NCBI GenBank assembly: GCA_900764115.1
Contig: CAAFMR010000318.1
Coordinates: 1 to 5,332 of the forward strand
Direction of reading: 5' to 3'
DNA length: 5,332 bases
Source of the DNA: Clostridia bacterium
GTDB taxonomy: Bacteria > Bacillota > Clostridia > Oscillospirales > Acutalibacteraceae
Shown: positions 1 through 5,332 of the stretch, piece after piece
Numbering within the stretch: position 1 is the first letter of the stretch
Layout of the letters: every line of letters starts with the position of its first letter
Notes under the pieces: generated by a model
What the model was told of the DNA's origin: nothing
Databases searched by the model: none
What the model saw: only the letters and a program-made list of their open reading frames with translations
Program-made: the position numbers and the translations under genes

Positions 1-206
1 GTAGTCGGCTTATTCGTTTGTTTCACACTGCTTGTCGTGCTTTGTGTAGTGGTTTGTTTCACCTTCGCCTGCGAGGTAGACGTGGTTGTAACAGCAGACG
101 TCTCTCCGGCAGCATTGTCGGTGCTTGATGTAAGTTCCGTTTGTGATGCACAGCCACATAACACACAGCAGCACAAACCAGCAAGTACGATTTTTCTCAA
201 TTTCAT
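1..206 (-). CDS. Secreted lipoprotein, N-terminal part (cut by window edge)
   Basis: An open frame on the minus strand starts at the ATG at 206-204 and stays open for 68 codons to the window edge. The N-terminus is a lipoprotein signal: MKLRK basic n-region, a hydrophobic Cys-rich core (VLAGLCCCV), then lipobox L16-C17-G18-C19, so Cys19 should be lipidated after signal peptidase II cleavage. After it comes a low-complexity Ser/Thr/Gln stretch (residues 21-68) in which VKQT occurs twice; this looks like an extended linker that would hold a downstream domain away from the membrane. That domain lies outside the window, so function is unknown. An AAGGAGG Shine-Dalgarno lies 11 bases before the ATG; a nearer ATG (216-214) is followed at once by a stop and cannot be used. 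The gene is divergent from the XRE regulator at 368 and is more AT-rich than its neighbours. Confidence 0.8.
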   Translation of the reverse strand, partial: MKLRKIVLAGLCCCVLCGCASQTELTSSTDNAAGETSAVTTTSTSQAKVKQTTTQSTTSSVKQTNKPT

Positions 207-229
207 AGTTATTTCATCCTCCTTATTTT

Positions 230-260
230 TGAGACCATATATACGCACAGTTTGGTCTCA
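230..260. repeat. 8-bp perfect inverted repeat in lipoprotein leader
   Basis: TGAGACCA at 230-237 and TGGTCTCA at 253-260 are exact reverse complements separated by 15 bases. The pair lies between the proposed -10 of the minus-strand promoter and the lipoprotein Shine-Dalgarno. It could act as a stem-loop at the very 5' end of the mRNA or as a DNA operator. The right arm is also part of a near-repeat, GTCTCAT(C)ATTTGT, found at 255-268 and again at 338-350. Confidence 0.55.
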
Positions 261-268
261 TCATTTGT

Positions 269-297
269 ATCCTACCATTATATTCCACAAATGTCAA
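269..297 (-). promoter_or_regulatory. Promoter of the lipoprotein gene
   Basis: On the minus strand a perfect -35 TTGACA (297-292) is followed after 17 bases by TAGGAT (274-269), a 4/6 match to TATAAT. This would start transcription near 262, just upstream of the inverted repeat at 230-260. A TATAAT string also occurs inside the spacer, but only 9 bases from the TTGACA, so it does not pair with this -35. One copy of the TTCCACAAA box (282-291) fills the spacer, which suggests repression by steric block. Confidence 0.5.
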
Positions 298-353
298 TAC
301 TTAATTCCACAAAAACGCGTATTTTACTGTTATGATAGTCTCATATTTGTGGA
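282..353. promoter_or_regulatory. Candidate operator cluster for the XRE regulator
   Basis: ATTCCACAAA occurs exactly twice in direct orientation, at 282-291 and 304-313, with starts 22 bases apart (about two helical turns). An inverted copy of the core, TTTGTGGA, lies at 346-353. A weaker inverted ATTTGT is at 263-268. The copies sit in the spacer of the lipoprotein promoter, just upstream of the XRE -10 region, and over the XRE transcript start and ribosome binding site. The arrangement fits binding by the adjacent XRE protein, controlling itself and the lipoprotein. The repeats are seen directly; the binding protein is inferred. Confidence 0.5.
328..336 (+). promoter_or_regulatory. Extended -10 promoter of the XRE gene
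   Basis: TGT-TATGAT (328-336) is an extended -10 element with a 5/6 match to TATAAT. No clear -35 lies 17 bases upstream; the second TTCCACAAA box occupies that place. Transcription would start near 343, leaving a leader of about 25 bases that contains GGAGAGG (351-357), 10 bases before the ATG. Confidence 0.45.
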
Positions 354-367
354 GAGGATGACACGGA

Positions 368-679
368 ATGCGGGACTTTTCGGAGATTGCCAAGGAACTG
401 CGCCTATCGAAAAACCTGACACAGGCACAGCTGGCGGGACGGCTATGGGTGAAAAAATCCATCATCTCCGCCTATGAGACGGATGCCCGCCCGGTCAGTC
501 TGGATATGCTCATCAAATACGCCCGGGAATTTCATGTATCCACCGACTATCTGTTGGGGCTGGATACGGACAAGATCATCCGGGTGGACGGGCTGACAGA
601 AAGCCAGATCCAGGCGCTGACCCGGTTGGTCCACGAGTTTTACACCGCCAATCGGGGAGACCCCTCCCAGCAGCGGTGA
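368..679 (+). CDS. XRE-family (Cro/CI-type) transcriptional regulator
   Basis: A 103-residue DNA-binding protein. Residues 6-64 form a typical HTH_XRE (HTH_3) domain: the helix-turn-helix runs from LTQAQLAGRL (17-26) to SIISAYE (31-37), followed by the family's usual helix 4-5 motif ending in FHVSTDYLLG (55-64). The C-terminus carries a short helix, DGLTESQIQALTRLV, common in small Clostridia repressors and probably used for dimerisation; there is no protease, kinase or ligand domain. Trp27 replaces the Gly usual in the turn (LGVS becomes LWVK), a small oddity. The start at 368 is set by GGAGAGG 10 bases upstream. The gene diverges from the lipoprotein gene and shares with it a control region holding several TTCCACAAA boxes, so it is probably a local autorepressor. 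The signal it senses is unknown. Confidence 0.88.
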   Translation: MRDFSEIAKELRLSKNLTQAQLAGRLWVKKSIISAYETDARPVSLDMLIKYAREFHVSTDYLLGLDTDKIIRVDGLTESQIQALTRLVHEFYTANRGDPSQQR

Positions 680-720
680 CCGGCACTACCCCCGGTGGCA
701 GCCGATGCCGCACAATGAAA

Positions 721-755
721 ATCCCCCGGCTTTCGCACAGCGAAAACCGGGGGAT
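721..755. terminator. Bidirectional intrinsic terminator between convergent genes
   Basis: ATCCCCCGG (721-729) pairs with CCGGGGGAT (747-755). Inside, after a single C/A mismatch, TTTCG (731-735) pairs with CGAAA (741-745) around a 5-base loop. This very stable stem lies between the stop of the XRE gene (679) and the stop of the oppositely oriented acetyltransferase gene (780). On the minus strand it is followed by ATTTTCATT, a modest T-run; on the plus strand the tail TCTTCTGCATTTCT is weaker. It probably ends the acetyltransferase transcript and may serve both genes. Confidence 0.75.
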
Positions 756-779
756 CTTCTGCATTTCTATGGCTTTTCC

Positions 780-1298
780 TCACCGCTGCCCGGTGCAGCG
801 ATACACCCGGGCATACAGCTGCTCCCGCAGCGCCGCAAACTCCTCCGGGGACAGAGGGCGTTCCCGGGTCATAATGCGCAGCGGTATCGATGCGCTGCCA
901 GGGGACAGAGCGGGCTGCATATAGGGATAGTCGTTATATTGAAATCCGTTGCGGCGGTAAAACCCCACCCGGCGGGCAGCCATCTCTGTATGGGGCAGCT
1001 CCACCTCCAGGCACAGCGCCCCATATTCTGCCGCCAGCGCCGCCAGCATCCGGCTGCCGGTGCCGCCGTTGCGCCGGCGGGGCTCCACCGCTAAATGCTC
1101 CACAAAGGTCATGGGCTGCAGCTCCCATACCGCCGCAAAGCCCATCAGCTCGCCGCTGTCCCATTCGCCCCACAGCCGGTAGGCAGGCTCCTCCAGCAGC
1201 GCCTGCTGCCCCGCCCGGGTGCGGCGCTCATCGACAGGAAAGCTCGCCTCCATCAGCCGGTATACGGCGTCGAAATCCGCCGCTGTCAATCGTTCCAT
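780..1298 (-). CDS. GNAT-family N-acetyltransferase
   Basis: A 172-residue protein of the Gcn5-related N-acetyltransferase fold, which transfers acetyl from acetyl-CoA to an amine. Motif A is clear: strand MTFVEHLAVEP (63-73), then the pyrophosphate-binding loop R76-N-G-G-T-G81 matching R/QxxGxG/A, then a helix. Motif B follows as LCLEVELPHTEMAARRVGFY (95-114) ending in YRRNGFQ (114-120), the usual 'FYxxxGF' segment. The region before motif A (8-60) holds the first helices and strands. Past the core, residues 130-172 form a charged tail. The substrate (protein N-terminus, small amine, antibiotic) cannot be read from the sequence. The ATG is preceded by AGGAAAGGA. It lies 107 bases downstream of clpC with its own promoter in that gap, and ends at a hairpin terminator. 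Family confidence is high; specific role unknown. Confidence 0.88.
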   Translation of the reverse strand: MERLTAADFDAVYRLMEASFPVDERRTRAGQQALLEEPAYRLWGEWDSGELMGFAAVWELQPMTFVEHLAVEPRRRNGGTGSRMLAALAAEYGALCLEVELPHTEMAARRVGFYRRNGFQYNDYPYMQPALSPGSASIPLRIMTRERPLSPEEFAALREQLYARVYRCTGQR

Positions 1299-1370
1299 TG
1301 GGTATCCGTCCTTTCCTCGTCGCCATTGCCCCCGGCTGCCGCCGATCCGGGCATGGTCGTGTTTTCCTTT

Positions 1371-1399
1371 ATTATACTACAGAACCGCCGCCGTGTCCA
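1371..1399 (-). promoter_or_regulatory. Sigma-A type promoter of the acetyltransferase gene
   Basis: On the minus strand TGGACA (1399-1394, 5/6 of TTGACA) is separated by exactly 17 bases from a perfect TATAAT (1376-1371). It begins directly downstream of the clpC stop codon at 1406. Transcription would start near 1364, giving a leader of about 65 bases. This is the best-formed promoter in the window and means the acetyltransferase need not depend on read-through from clpC. Confidence 0.7.
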
Positions 1400-1405
1400 G
1401 CCCGC

Positions 1406-3862
1406 TCACGCATGGCTGACCGCCGGCGCCCTGCCGCAGCAGATACGCCCCTCCTGCACAGTGATGACGACAGTATCTCCTGGTCGGTATACTCCCGCCA
1501 GCAGCTGCTCCGCCAACGGATCGTCCACCTGCTGGCGCAGCTGCCGCCGCAGAGGACGGGCGCCGTACACCGGGTCATAGCCCGCCTGCGCCACCTGCGC
1601 TGCCACCGCCGGATCGACGGTGCAGACATAGCCCAGCCGTTCCACCCGCTCCCGCAGCTGGTCAAGCATCCGGGCGGCGATCTGCTCCACCTCGGCGGGC
1701 GACAGGGCGTGGAACACAATCACCTCATCCACCCGGTTAAGAAATTCCGGACGGAACTGCTTTTTCAGCTCTCCCAGCGCCGCCGTGCGTCGGTTTTTGT
1801 CCCCACCCGCCGCCGGTTCCGCGGCAAAGCCCAGCCGGTTCTCTCCGGCGATCTGGCGGGCGCCCACATTGGAGGTCATCACCACCAGCGTGTGGCGGAA
1901 ATCCACCCGCCGCCCCTGTCCGTCGGTGAGCTGCCCCTCCTCCAGGATCTGCAGCAGGAGATTGCTCACCTCCGGATGGGCTTTTTCGATTTCGTCGAAC
2001 ACCACCACCGAATAAGGGTGCCGCCGCACCTGCTCGGTGAGCTGACCGCCCTCCTCATAGCCCACATAGCCGGGGGGCGCCCCCATAAGCCGGGAAACGG
2101 TGTGTTTTTCCATATATTCCGACATATCCAGCCGGATCAGCGCCTTTTCGTCCCCGAACAACGCCTCTGCCAGCGCCCGGCACAGCTCGGTCTTCCCCAC
2201 GCCGGTGGGCCCGAGGAAGATGAACGACCCGGCGGGGCGGCGCTCGTCCTGCAAGCCCACCCGGCTGCGGCGCACCGCCCGTGCCACCGCTGCCACCGCC
2301 TCCTCCTGCCCCACCATCCGGCGGTGCAGCACCGTTTCCAGCTGCTGCAGGCGGGCGGACTCCTCCCGACTGAGCTGCTCCACGGGGATACCCGTCCAAT
2401 CGGCGACGATATGCGCCACATCCGCCGCCGTCACCCGGCAGCCGTCGCCTGCCGGCTGCCAATCGGCGGAGGGTTCCTCCAGCCGCTCCGCCAGGGCACG
2501 CCCCTGCTGTCGCAGCTGCGCCGCCCGCTCAAAATCCTGCCGGTGCAGCGCCTCTCGCTGCGCCTGCGCCAGCGCCTGCACCTCCTCCGGTCGCTGCGCC
2601 GGGGCGGGCGCCTCCAGCGCCCGCAGCCGCACCCGGGACGCTGCCTCATCCATAAGGTCTACCGCCTTATCCGGCAAATACCGATCCGGAATATACCGCA
2701 CCGACAGCTGCACCGCCGCTGCCAGCGCCTCATCGGTGATCTGCACCCGATGGTGGGCTTCATAGCGCTCCCGCAGCCCCCGCAAAATCTGCCCGGTCTG
2801 CTCCGGTGTCGGCTCGGCAACCGTCACCGGCTGAAAGCGCCGTTCCAGCGCCGCGTCCTTTTCCACATGGCGGCGGTATTCGGTGACGGTGGTGGCGCCG
2901 ATGAGCTGCAACTCCCCCCGTGCCAGCCGGGGCTTTAAGATGTTGGCGGCGTCCACCGCCCCCTCGGCGGCACCGGTGCCGATGAGGTTGTGCATCTCAT
3001 CCACAAACAACAGCACGTCCCCCGATTTCTCCACCTCGGTGAGAGCGGTCTTGACCCGCTCCTCGAAATCTCCCCGATATTTGGTTCCCGCCACCATACC
3101 GGTGAGATCCAGCGTGATAAGCCGCTTGCCCCGGAGCAGCTCCGGCACCTCCTGCGCCACAATCCGCTGCGCCAAACCCTCCACCACCGCCGTTTTGCCC
3201 ACCCCCGGCTCACCGATGAGGCAGGGGTTGTTCTTGGTGCGGCGGCACAGAATCTGGATCACCCGGTCGATCTCCTCCTCACGACCGATGACCGGGTCCA
3301 GCTGCCCCGCCCGTGCCAGCCGGGTCAAATCCCGCCCAAACTGCTCCAGCGTCGGGGTGCGGCTGCGCCCCGGGCGGCTGTCGCTGCGGGCGCCGGCGCC
3401 CAGCACGCCCCCATCGCCGCCGGGGGCGCCGATCGCCCGGGCGATGTCCGTCAGCAGCTCCCCCGGGCGTCCGTCCAGCAGCTGCAGCAGCCGCACCGCC
3501 ACGCTGGTATCGTCCCGCAATATCGCCGCCAGAATATGCTCTGTCCCGGCGACCCGCTGCTGGGTCAATGCCGCCTCGGTCAGCGCCAGCTCCATCGCCG
3601 CCTTGGCACGGGGGGTGAGATCGTCCGGGGTCAGCGGGCTGTAAACGCCGCCGCCCTCGCTCTGGGTCAGCTTATCCCCATACCGCAGCGCAGTGATTCC
3701 CCGGGCATTCAGCACCACCGCCGCCACGCCGCTGCCCTCCCGCAGCAGCCCCAGCACAATATGCTCGGTACCGATATAGGTGTGCCCCAATTCCCGGGCT
3801 GCCTCGATTGCCAGATTGAGCGCCGTGTTGGCCTTCTCCGTAAATCGCTTGAACCGATACAT
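1406..3862 (-). CDS. clpC: ATP-dependent Clp protease ATP-binding subunit ClpC
   Basis: An 818-residue class I Hsp100 unfoldase (B. subtilis ClpC is about 810), which unfolds proteins and feeds them to ClpP in the cytoplasm. Order: two Clp_N repeats (about 3-145, both with GTEHI), a Gly/Arg-rich linker (146-170), AAA-1 with Walker A GEPGVGKT (217-224), pore loop GTKYRG (259-264), Walker B FVDE (286-289) and arginine finger region ERRF (340-343); a short middle domain with a UVR-like segment DFERAAQLR (443-451), the adaptor-binding site in ClpC (MecA/McsB); AAA-2 with GPTGVGKT (551-558), pore GYVGY (598-602), Walker B VFDE (621-624), sensor-2 GARPLRR (767-773). LGF at 677-679 matches the ClpP-docking [L/I/V]G[F/L] loop, and the short middle domain excludes ClpB. 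The start follows AAAGGAGG by 9 bases. ctsR, mcsA and mcsB are not adjacent, and the upstream gap holds no GGTCAAA-type CtsR box or CIRCE element. Confidence 0.95.
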   Translation of the reverse strand: MYRFKRFTEKANTALNLAIEAARELGHTYIGTEHIVLGLLREGSGVAAVVLNARGITALRYGDKLTQSEGGGVYSPLTPDDLTPRAKAAMELALTEAALTQQRVAGTEHILAAILRDDTSVAVRLLQLLDGRPGELLTDIARAIGAPGGDGGVLGAGARSDSRPGRSRTPTLEQFGRDLTRLARAGQLDPVIGREEEIDRVIQILCRRTKNNPCLIGEPGVGKTAVVEGLAQRIVAQEVPELLRGKRLITLDLTGMVAGTKYRGDFEERVKTALTEVEKSGDVLLFVDEMHNLIGTGAAEGAVDAANILKPRLARGELQLIGATTVTEYRRHVEKDAALERRFQPVTVAEPTPEQTGQILRGLRERYEAHHRVQITDEALAAAVQLSVRYIPDRYLPDKAVDLMDEAASRVRLRALEAPAPAQRPEEVQALAQAQREALHRQDFERAAQLRQQGRALAERLEEPSADWQPAGDGCRVTAADVAHIVADWTGIPVEQLSREESARLQQLETVLHRRMVGQEEAVAAVARAVRRSRVGLQDERRPAGSFIFLGPTGVGKTELCRALAEALFGDEKALIRLDMSEYMEKHTVSRLMGAPPGYVGYEEGGQLTEQVRRHPYSVVVFDEIEKAHPEVSNLLLQILEEGQLTDGQGRRVDFRHTLVVMTSNVGARQIAGENRLGFAAEPAAGGDKNRRTAALGELKKQFRPEFLNRVDEVIVFHALSPAEVEQIAARMLDQLRERVERLGYVCTVDPAVAAQVAQAGYDPVYGARPLRRQLRQQVDDPLAEQLLAGVYRPGDTVVITVQEGRICCGRAPAVSHA

Positions 3863-3915
3863 CCAACCCCGCCTCCTTTGCGTTCCTTTTTAGAATATAG
3901 GCAACTGCGGGGCGT

Positions 3916-3924
3916 TTTATACCA
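3916..3924 (-). promoter_or_regulatory. Possible extended -10 promoter for clpC
   Basis: In the 64-base gap before clpC the minus strand reads TGG-TATAAA (3924-3916), an extended -10 element, with no recognisable -35. Start would be near 3909, giving a leader of about 46 bases that includes the AAAGGAGG site. A second AT-rich string, TATATTCT, lies closer to the gene. No terminator separates the upstream hydrolase gene, so read-through is also possible. Confidence 0.35.
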
Positions 3925-3926
3925 TA

Positions 3927-4889
3927 TCAGTTCAGCTGCCGGATGCCCGGGGGCTGGTCGATGGGAAAGGCGGTCAGTTCCCGGCTGTCCAGCGGGGCGT
4001 GCCGAAGATGCGCCACCGACAGCTGCCGATTTTCGTAAGTGGTTACATAATAGCTGCCCCGGGCAGCGTTACACCCGGCGGTGTAGCGGGTATATTCCTG
4101 CTCCCCATTCGGCAGCCGGCAGCAGCCCCGGGGCTGCGCCACCGCCCCGAGAATATGAAACAGCTGATGAAGGCTGTCATTCTCCCCGCCGCCGCAAACG
4201 GAATTGGCGCGCACAAACGTCGCCCGCACAAACCGGGAACGGGAGGACAAATCCCCCGGCAGCCCCAGCGCCCCCATCCCCCGGCTATACGGACGCAGCC
4301 CTAAGCCGGGAGCAAAACGATTGACCGGCTCCTCCGGAGAAAGCGAAAGATAGTCGTTGAGCGCGAACAACTGCCGGGGCAGAGGCGGCTCATTGGTCAG
4401 CACCCCCGCCGGATCATCCGTCACCCGCAGCCCCTCCGCCAGCGGCTCCACCGCCACGCATTCCCGCTCATCCGCCAGCAGCCAGTGGAGCGGCGCCGCC
4501 GGCAGCTCCGGGGCAAAGGGCGTATCCGTCAGCCGAATTCGCTTCAGCATCCCGCATGCCTCCCGCACGGTGGCGCACTGCCCCAGCACCCGGGCGATGA
4601 GCTGGTAAGCGGGCACATTGTCCTCTCCGGGGCGCGCCTTCTGATAGACGGCGCTTTGGGCAAAGCGCAGCCCTGCCATGCACAGCCCCCGCTCGTTGAC
4701 CGCGTCGTAATACAAGGGATACCCCTGCCGCAGATGCGCCACCCCGATCAGCGCATAATGCTCCTCACCGGAATTCCACAGCGGGAACTGCCGCGGTGTA
4801 ATAACCAGATATTCTCCATAGCCCCGCTCCAGATCCAGATTGCGCCCAAAATAAAACCCATCGGTCTGCAAAGTCACTGCCGTACACAT
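3927..4889 (-). CDS. bsh: Choloylglycine hydrolase family protein, probable bile salt hydrolase
   Basis: A 320-residue Ntn-hydrolase of the C59 (choloylglycine hydrolase/penicillin V acylase) family, which cleaves the amide bond of glycine- or taurine-conjugated bile acids. The start is the ATG at 4889, 7 bases after AGGAGG (4902-4897): this places Cys2 directly after Met1 (MCTAVTL), and removal of Met exposes the catalytic Cys. An ATG at 4910 would bury it and lacks a matching site. Family residues: Cys2, Arg16 and Asp19 in FGRNLDL, Asn166 in VLTNEP, Arg219 in SRSRF; the conserved LPGDLSSRSRF stretch is also present. The position normally Asn (AGLNF, Asn82 of the C. perfringens enzyme) is Arg75 here, read clearly as CGC. 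The loop YSRGMG (201-206) has the Ser-Arg-Gly form reported for taurine-preferring enzymes. Length fits the family (about 316-338). It is the upstream gene of a minus-strand run with clpC and diverges from the DUF1003 gene. Penicillin V acylase activity is the alternative. Confidence 0.9.
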   Translation of the reverse strand: MCTAVTLQTDGFYFGRNLDLERGYGEYLVITPRQFPLWNSGEEHYALIGVAHLRQGYPLYYDAVNERGLCMAGLRFAQSAVYQKARPGEDNVPAYQLIARVLGQCATVREACGMLKRIRLTDTPFAPELPAAPLHWLLADERECVAVEPLAEGLRVTDDPAGVLTNEPPLPRQLFALNDYLSLSPEEPVNRFAPGLGLRPYSRGMGALGLPGDLSSRSRFVRATFVRANSVCGGGENDSLHQLFHILGAVAQPRGCCRLPNGEQEYTRYTAGCNAARGSYYVTTYENRQLSVAHLRHAPLDSRELTAFPIDQPPGIRQLN

Positions 4890-4896
4890 ACACACG

Positions 4897-4902
4897 CCTC
4901 CT
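4897..4902 (-). promoter_or_regulatory. Ribosome binding site that fixes the hydrolase start
   Basis: AGGAGG on the minus strand lies 7 bases before the ATG at 4889-4887. It overlaps the coding bases of the longer frame that would begin at 4910, which argues that the longer start is not used. The resulting protein begins Met-Cys, as the Ntn mechanism requires. Confidence 0.85.
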
Positions 4903-4929
4903 GTCGGCATCAGTATTCCCCCGGATGGA

Positions 4930-4939
4930 TATGATCATA
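4930..4939. promoter_or_regulatory. Perfect 10-bp palindrome between divergent genes
   Basis: TATGATCATA is a perfect palindrome midway between the hydrolase and DUF1003 starts. Read on the minus strand it includes TATGAT, a possible -10 for the hydrolase gene, though no good -35 was found for it. It could be a small operator or chance. Confidence 0.3.
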
Positions 4940-4948
4940 CGCCGCCCG

Positions 4949-4970
4949 CTGTGGTATACTGAAGCCACAG
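4949..4970. repeat. Inverted repeat overlapping the DUF1003 promoter
   Basis: CTGTGG (4949-4954) and CCACAG (4965-4970) are reverse complements 10 bases apart. The spacer holds the -10 hexamer of the plus-strand promoter, so the repeat could be an operator or a weak hairpin. Only the repeat itself is seen; any role is inferred. Confidence 0.4.
4952..4960 (+). promoter_or_regulatory. Extended -10 promoter of the DUF1003 gene
   Basis: TGG-TATACT (4952-4960) is an extended -10 with a 5/6 hexamer. The sequence 17 bases upstream (TGATCA) is a poor -35. Start would be near 4967. The ribosome binding site AGGAG (4981-4985) then lies 8 bases before the ATG at 4994. Confidence 0.5.
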
Positions 4971-4993
4971 ATTAAAAAACAGGAGCGATTACT

Positions 4994-5332
4994 ATGAAAC
5001 ACGAAACCGAGCGCCAACGCATCATCCGGGAGCTACTCCACGGCACGATGAAGAATTCACCGATGAGGAGCTGATCCAACAGCTGATTGCCACCAAGGTG
5101 ACCGAAAACGCCGACCGCCAGGAAAAGCTGTCCTTCGGTCAGCGGGCATCGGACGCGGTGGCGAAATTCGCCGGCAGCTGGGCTTTTATCTTCAGCTTTA
5201 TCGCCATCATGGTGCTGTGGATGCTGTTGAATATTCTCATGGCGGACAAAGCCTTTGACGCCTATCCGTTCATTCTGCTCAATCTGGTGCTGTCCTGCAT
5301 CGCCGCCGTCCAGGCGCCCCTCATTATGATGA
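4994..5332 (+). CDS. DUF1003 family membrane protein, frameshifted and cut by window end
   Basis: The ATG at 4994 has a good AGGAG site, but its frame ends at TGA 5072-5074 after 26 codons. A second frame, open from 4963 and lacking any ATG before 5212, carries the conserved body: DEEFTDEELIQQL, then LSFGQRASDAVAKFAGSWAF, a first membrane segment (5179-5241), then AFDAYPFILLNLVLSCIAAV entering a second membrane segment that reaches the window edge. The GQR...FxGSWxF and DxYPFILLNLVLS motifs are typical of DUF1003. Adding one base after 5044 joins the frames as MKHETERQRIIRELLHG-(x)-DEEFTDEEL, with G giving Asp at x. So either a base was lost in sequencing or assembly, or the gene is a real frameshift mutant. 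No slippery heptamer supports programmed shifting. DUF1003 proteins are small inner-membrane proteins of unknown function; some relatives are linked to ion transport by name only. Confidence 0.75.

Noticed and set aside
37..477. 146-codon plus-strand open frame
   Set aside because: It covers the lipoprotein in antisense, the control region, and the start of the XRE gene in another frame; it resembles no protein, while the opposite strand has a clear lipoprotein signal.
1331..1353. GC-rich partial hairpin between clpC and the acetyltransferase gene
   Set aside because: The stem is only about five pairs (CCCGG/CCGGG) with a 10-base loop and no T-run, so it is not a convincing clpC terminator.
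890..2938. 682-codon open frame on the plus strand across clpC and the acetyltransferase gene
   Set aside because: It runs antisense to two clearly recognised genes, is Pro/Arg/His-rich with no domain, and is the usual by-product of GC-rich codons read on the opposite strand.
3863..3926. CtsR or CIRCE heat-shock operator before clpC
   Set aside because: Neither a GGTCAAA-type direct repeat nor the TTAGCACTC inverted repeat is present in the gap.
2990..4324. 444-codon open frame on the plus strand
   Set aside because: Antisense to clpC and the hydrolase, low-complexity composition, no ribosome binding site of note; a shadow frame.
4890..4910. Longer hydrolase start at 4910 (MPTGGVC before MCTAV)
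   Set aside because: It would place seven residues before the Met-Cys start and bury the catalytic Cys; the AGGAGG at 4897-4902 lies inside this extension and serves the ATG at 4889.
5030..5074. Programmed -1 ribosomal frameshift in the DUF1003 gene
   Set aside because: No X-XXY-YYZ slippery heptamer was found in the overlap of the two frames, and DUF1003 genes are not known to use one; a missing base is simpler.
1..5332. CRISPR array, tRNA, insertion sequence or defence operon
   Set aside because: No regularly spaced repeats, cloverleaf sequence, transposase, nuclease or toxin-antitoxin pair was recognised on either strand.

Overview
The window looks like a chromosomal segment from a high-GC anaerobic Bacillota (Clostridia), most plausibly a gut Oscillospiraceae/Ruminococcaceae-type bacterium. 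This is inferred from a bile salt hydrolase gene, a ClpC-type (Gram-positive) unfoldase, a Clostridia-style short XRE repressor, strong AGGAGG ribosome binding sites, and GC-rich codon use. No rRNA, tRNA, CRISPR array, transposase or integrase gene was seen.

Layout. (1) Positions 1-206, minus strand: the 5' end of a lipoprotein gene, cut by the window edge, with a Ser/Thr-rich region after the lipobox. It is clearly more AT-rich than the rest. (2) 207-367: a divergent control region with promoters facing both ways, a cluster of TTCCACAAA-type boxes and an 8-bp inverted repeat in the lipoprotein leader. (3) 368-679, plus strand: a 103-residue XRE/Cro-CI-type regulator, the obvious candidate to bind those boxes. 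(4) 721-755: a hairpin terminator shared by two convergent genes. (5) 780-1298, minus: a GNAT N-acetyltransferase with its own well-formed promoter. (6) 1406-3862, minus: a full-length two-AAA-domain ClpC, without ctsR, mcsA or mcsB beside it. (7) 3927-4889, minus: a choloylglycine (bile salt) hydrolase. Its true start is the Met directly before the catalytic Cys, not an ATG 21 bases upstream. (8) 4890-4993: a second divergent control region. (9) 4994-5332, plus: the start of a DUF1003 membrane protein that needs a one-base frame correction near codon 17 and runs off the window.

How they may work together. The BSH, clpC and GNAT genes point the same way with gaps of 64 and 107 bases. They may be partly co-transcribed, but clpC and GNAT each have a candidate promoter. 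BSH deconjugates bile salts and ClpC handles damaged protein, so a link to bile stress is a reasonable guess but is not shown by the sequence. The lipoprotein/XRE pair at the left looks like a separate regulated module. I found no convincing new multi-gene system. The observations most worth checking are the operator cluster of the XRE/lipoprotein pair, the Arg at a normally Asn active-site position in the BSH, and the broken reading frame of the DUF1003 gene.
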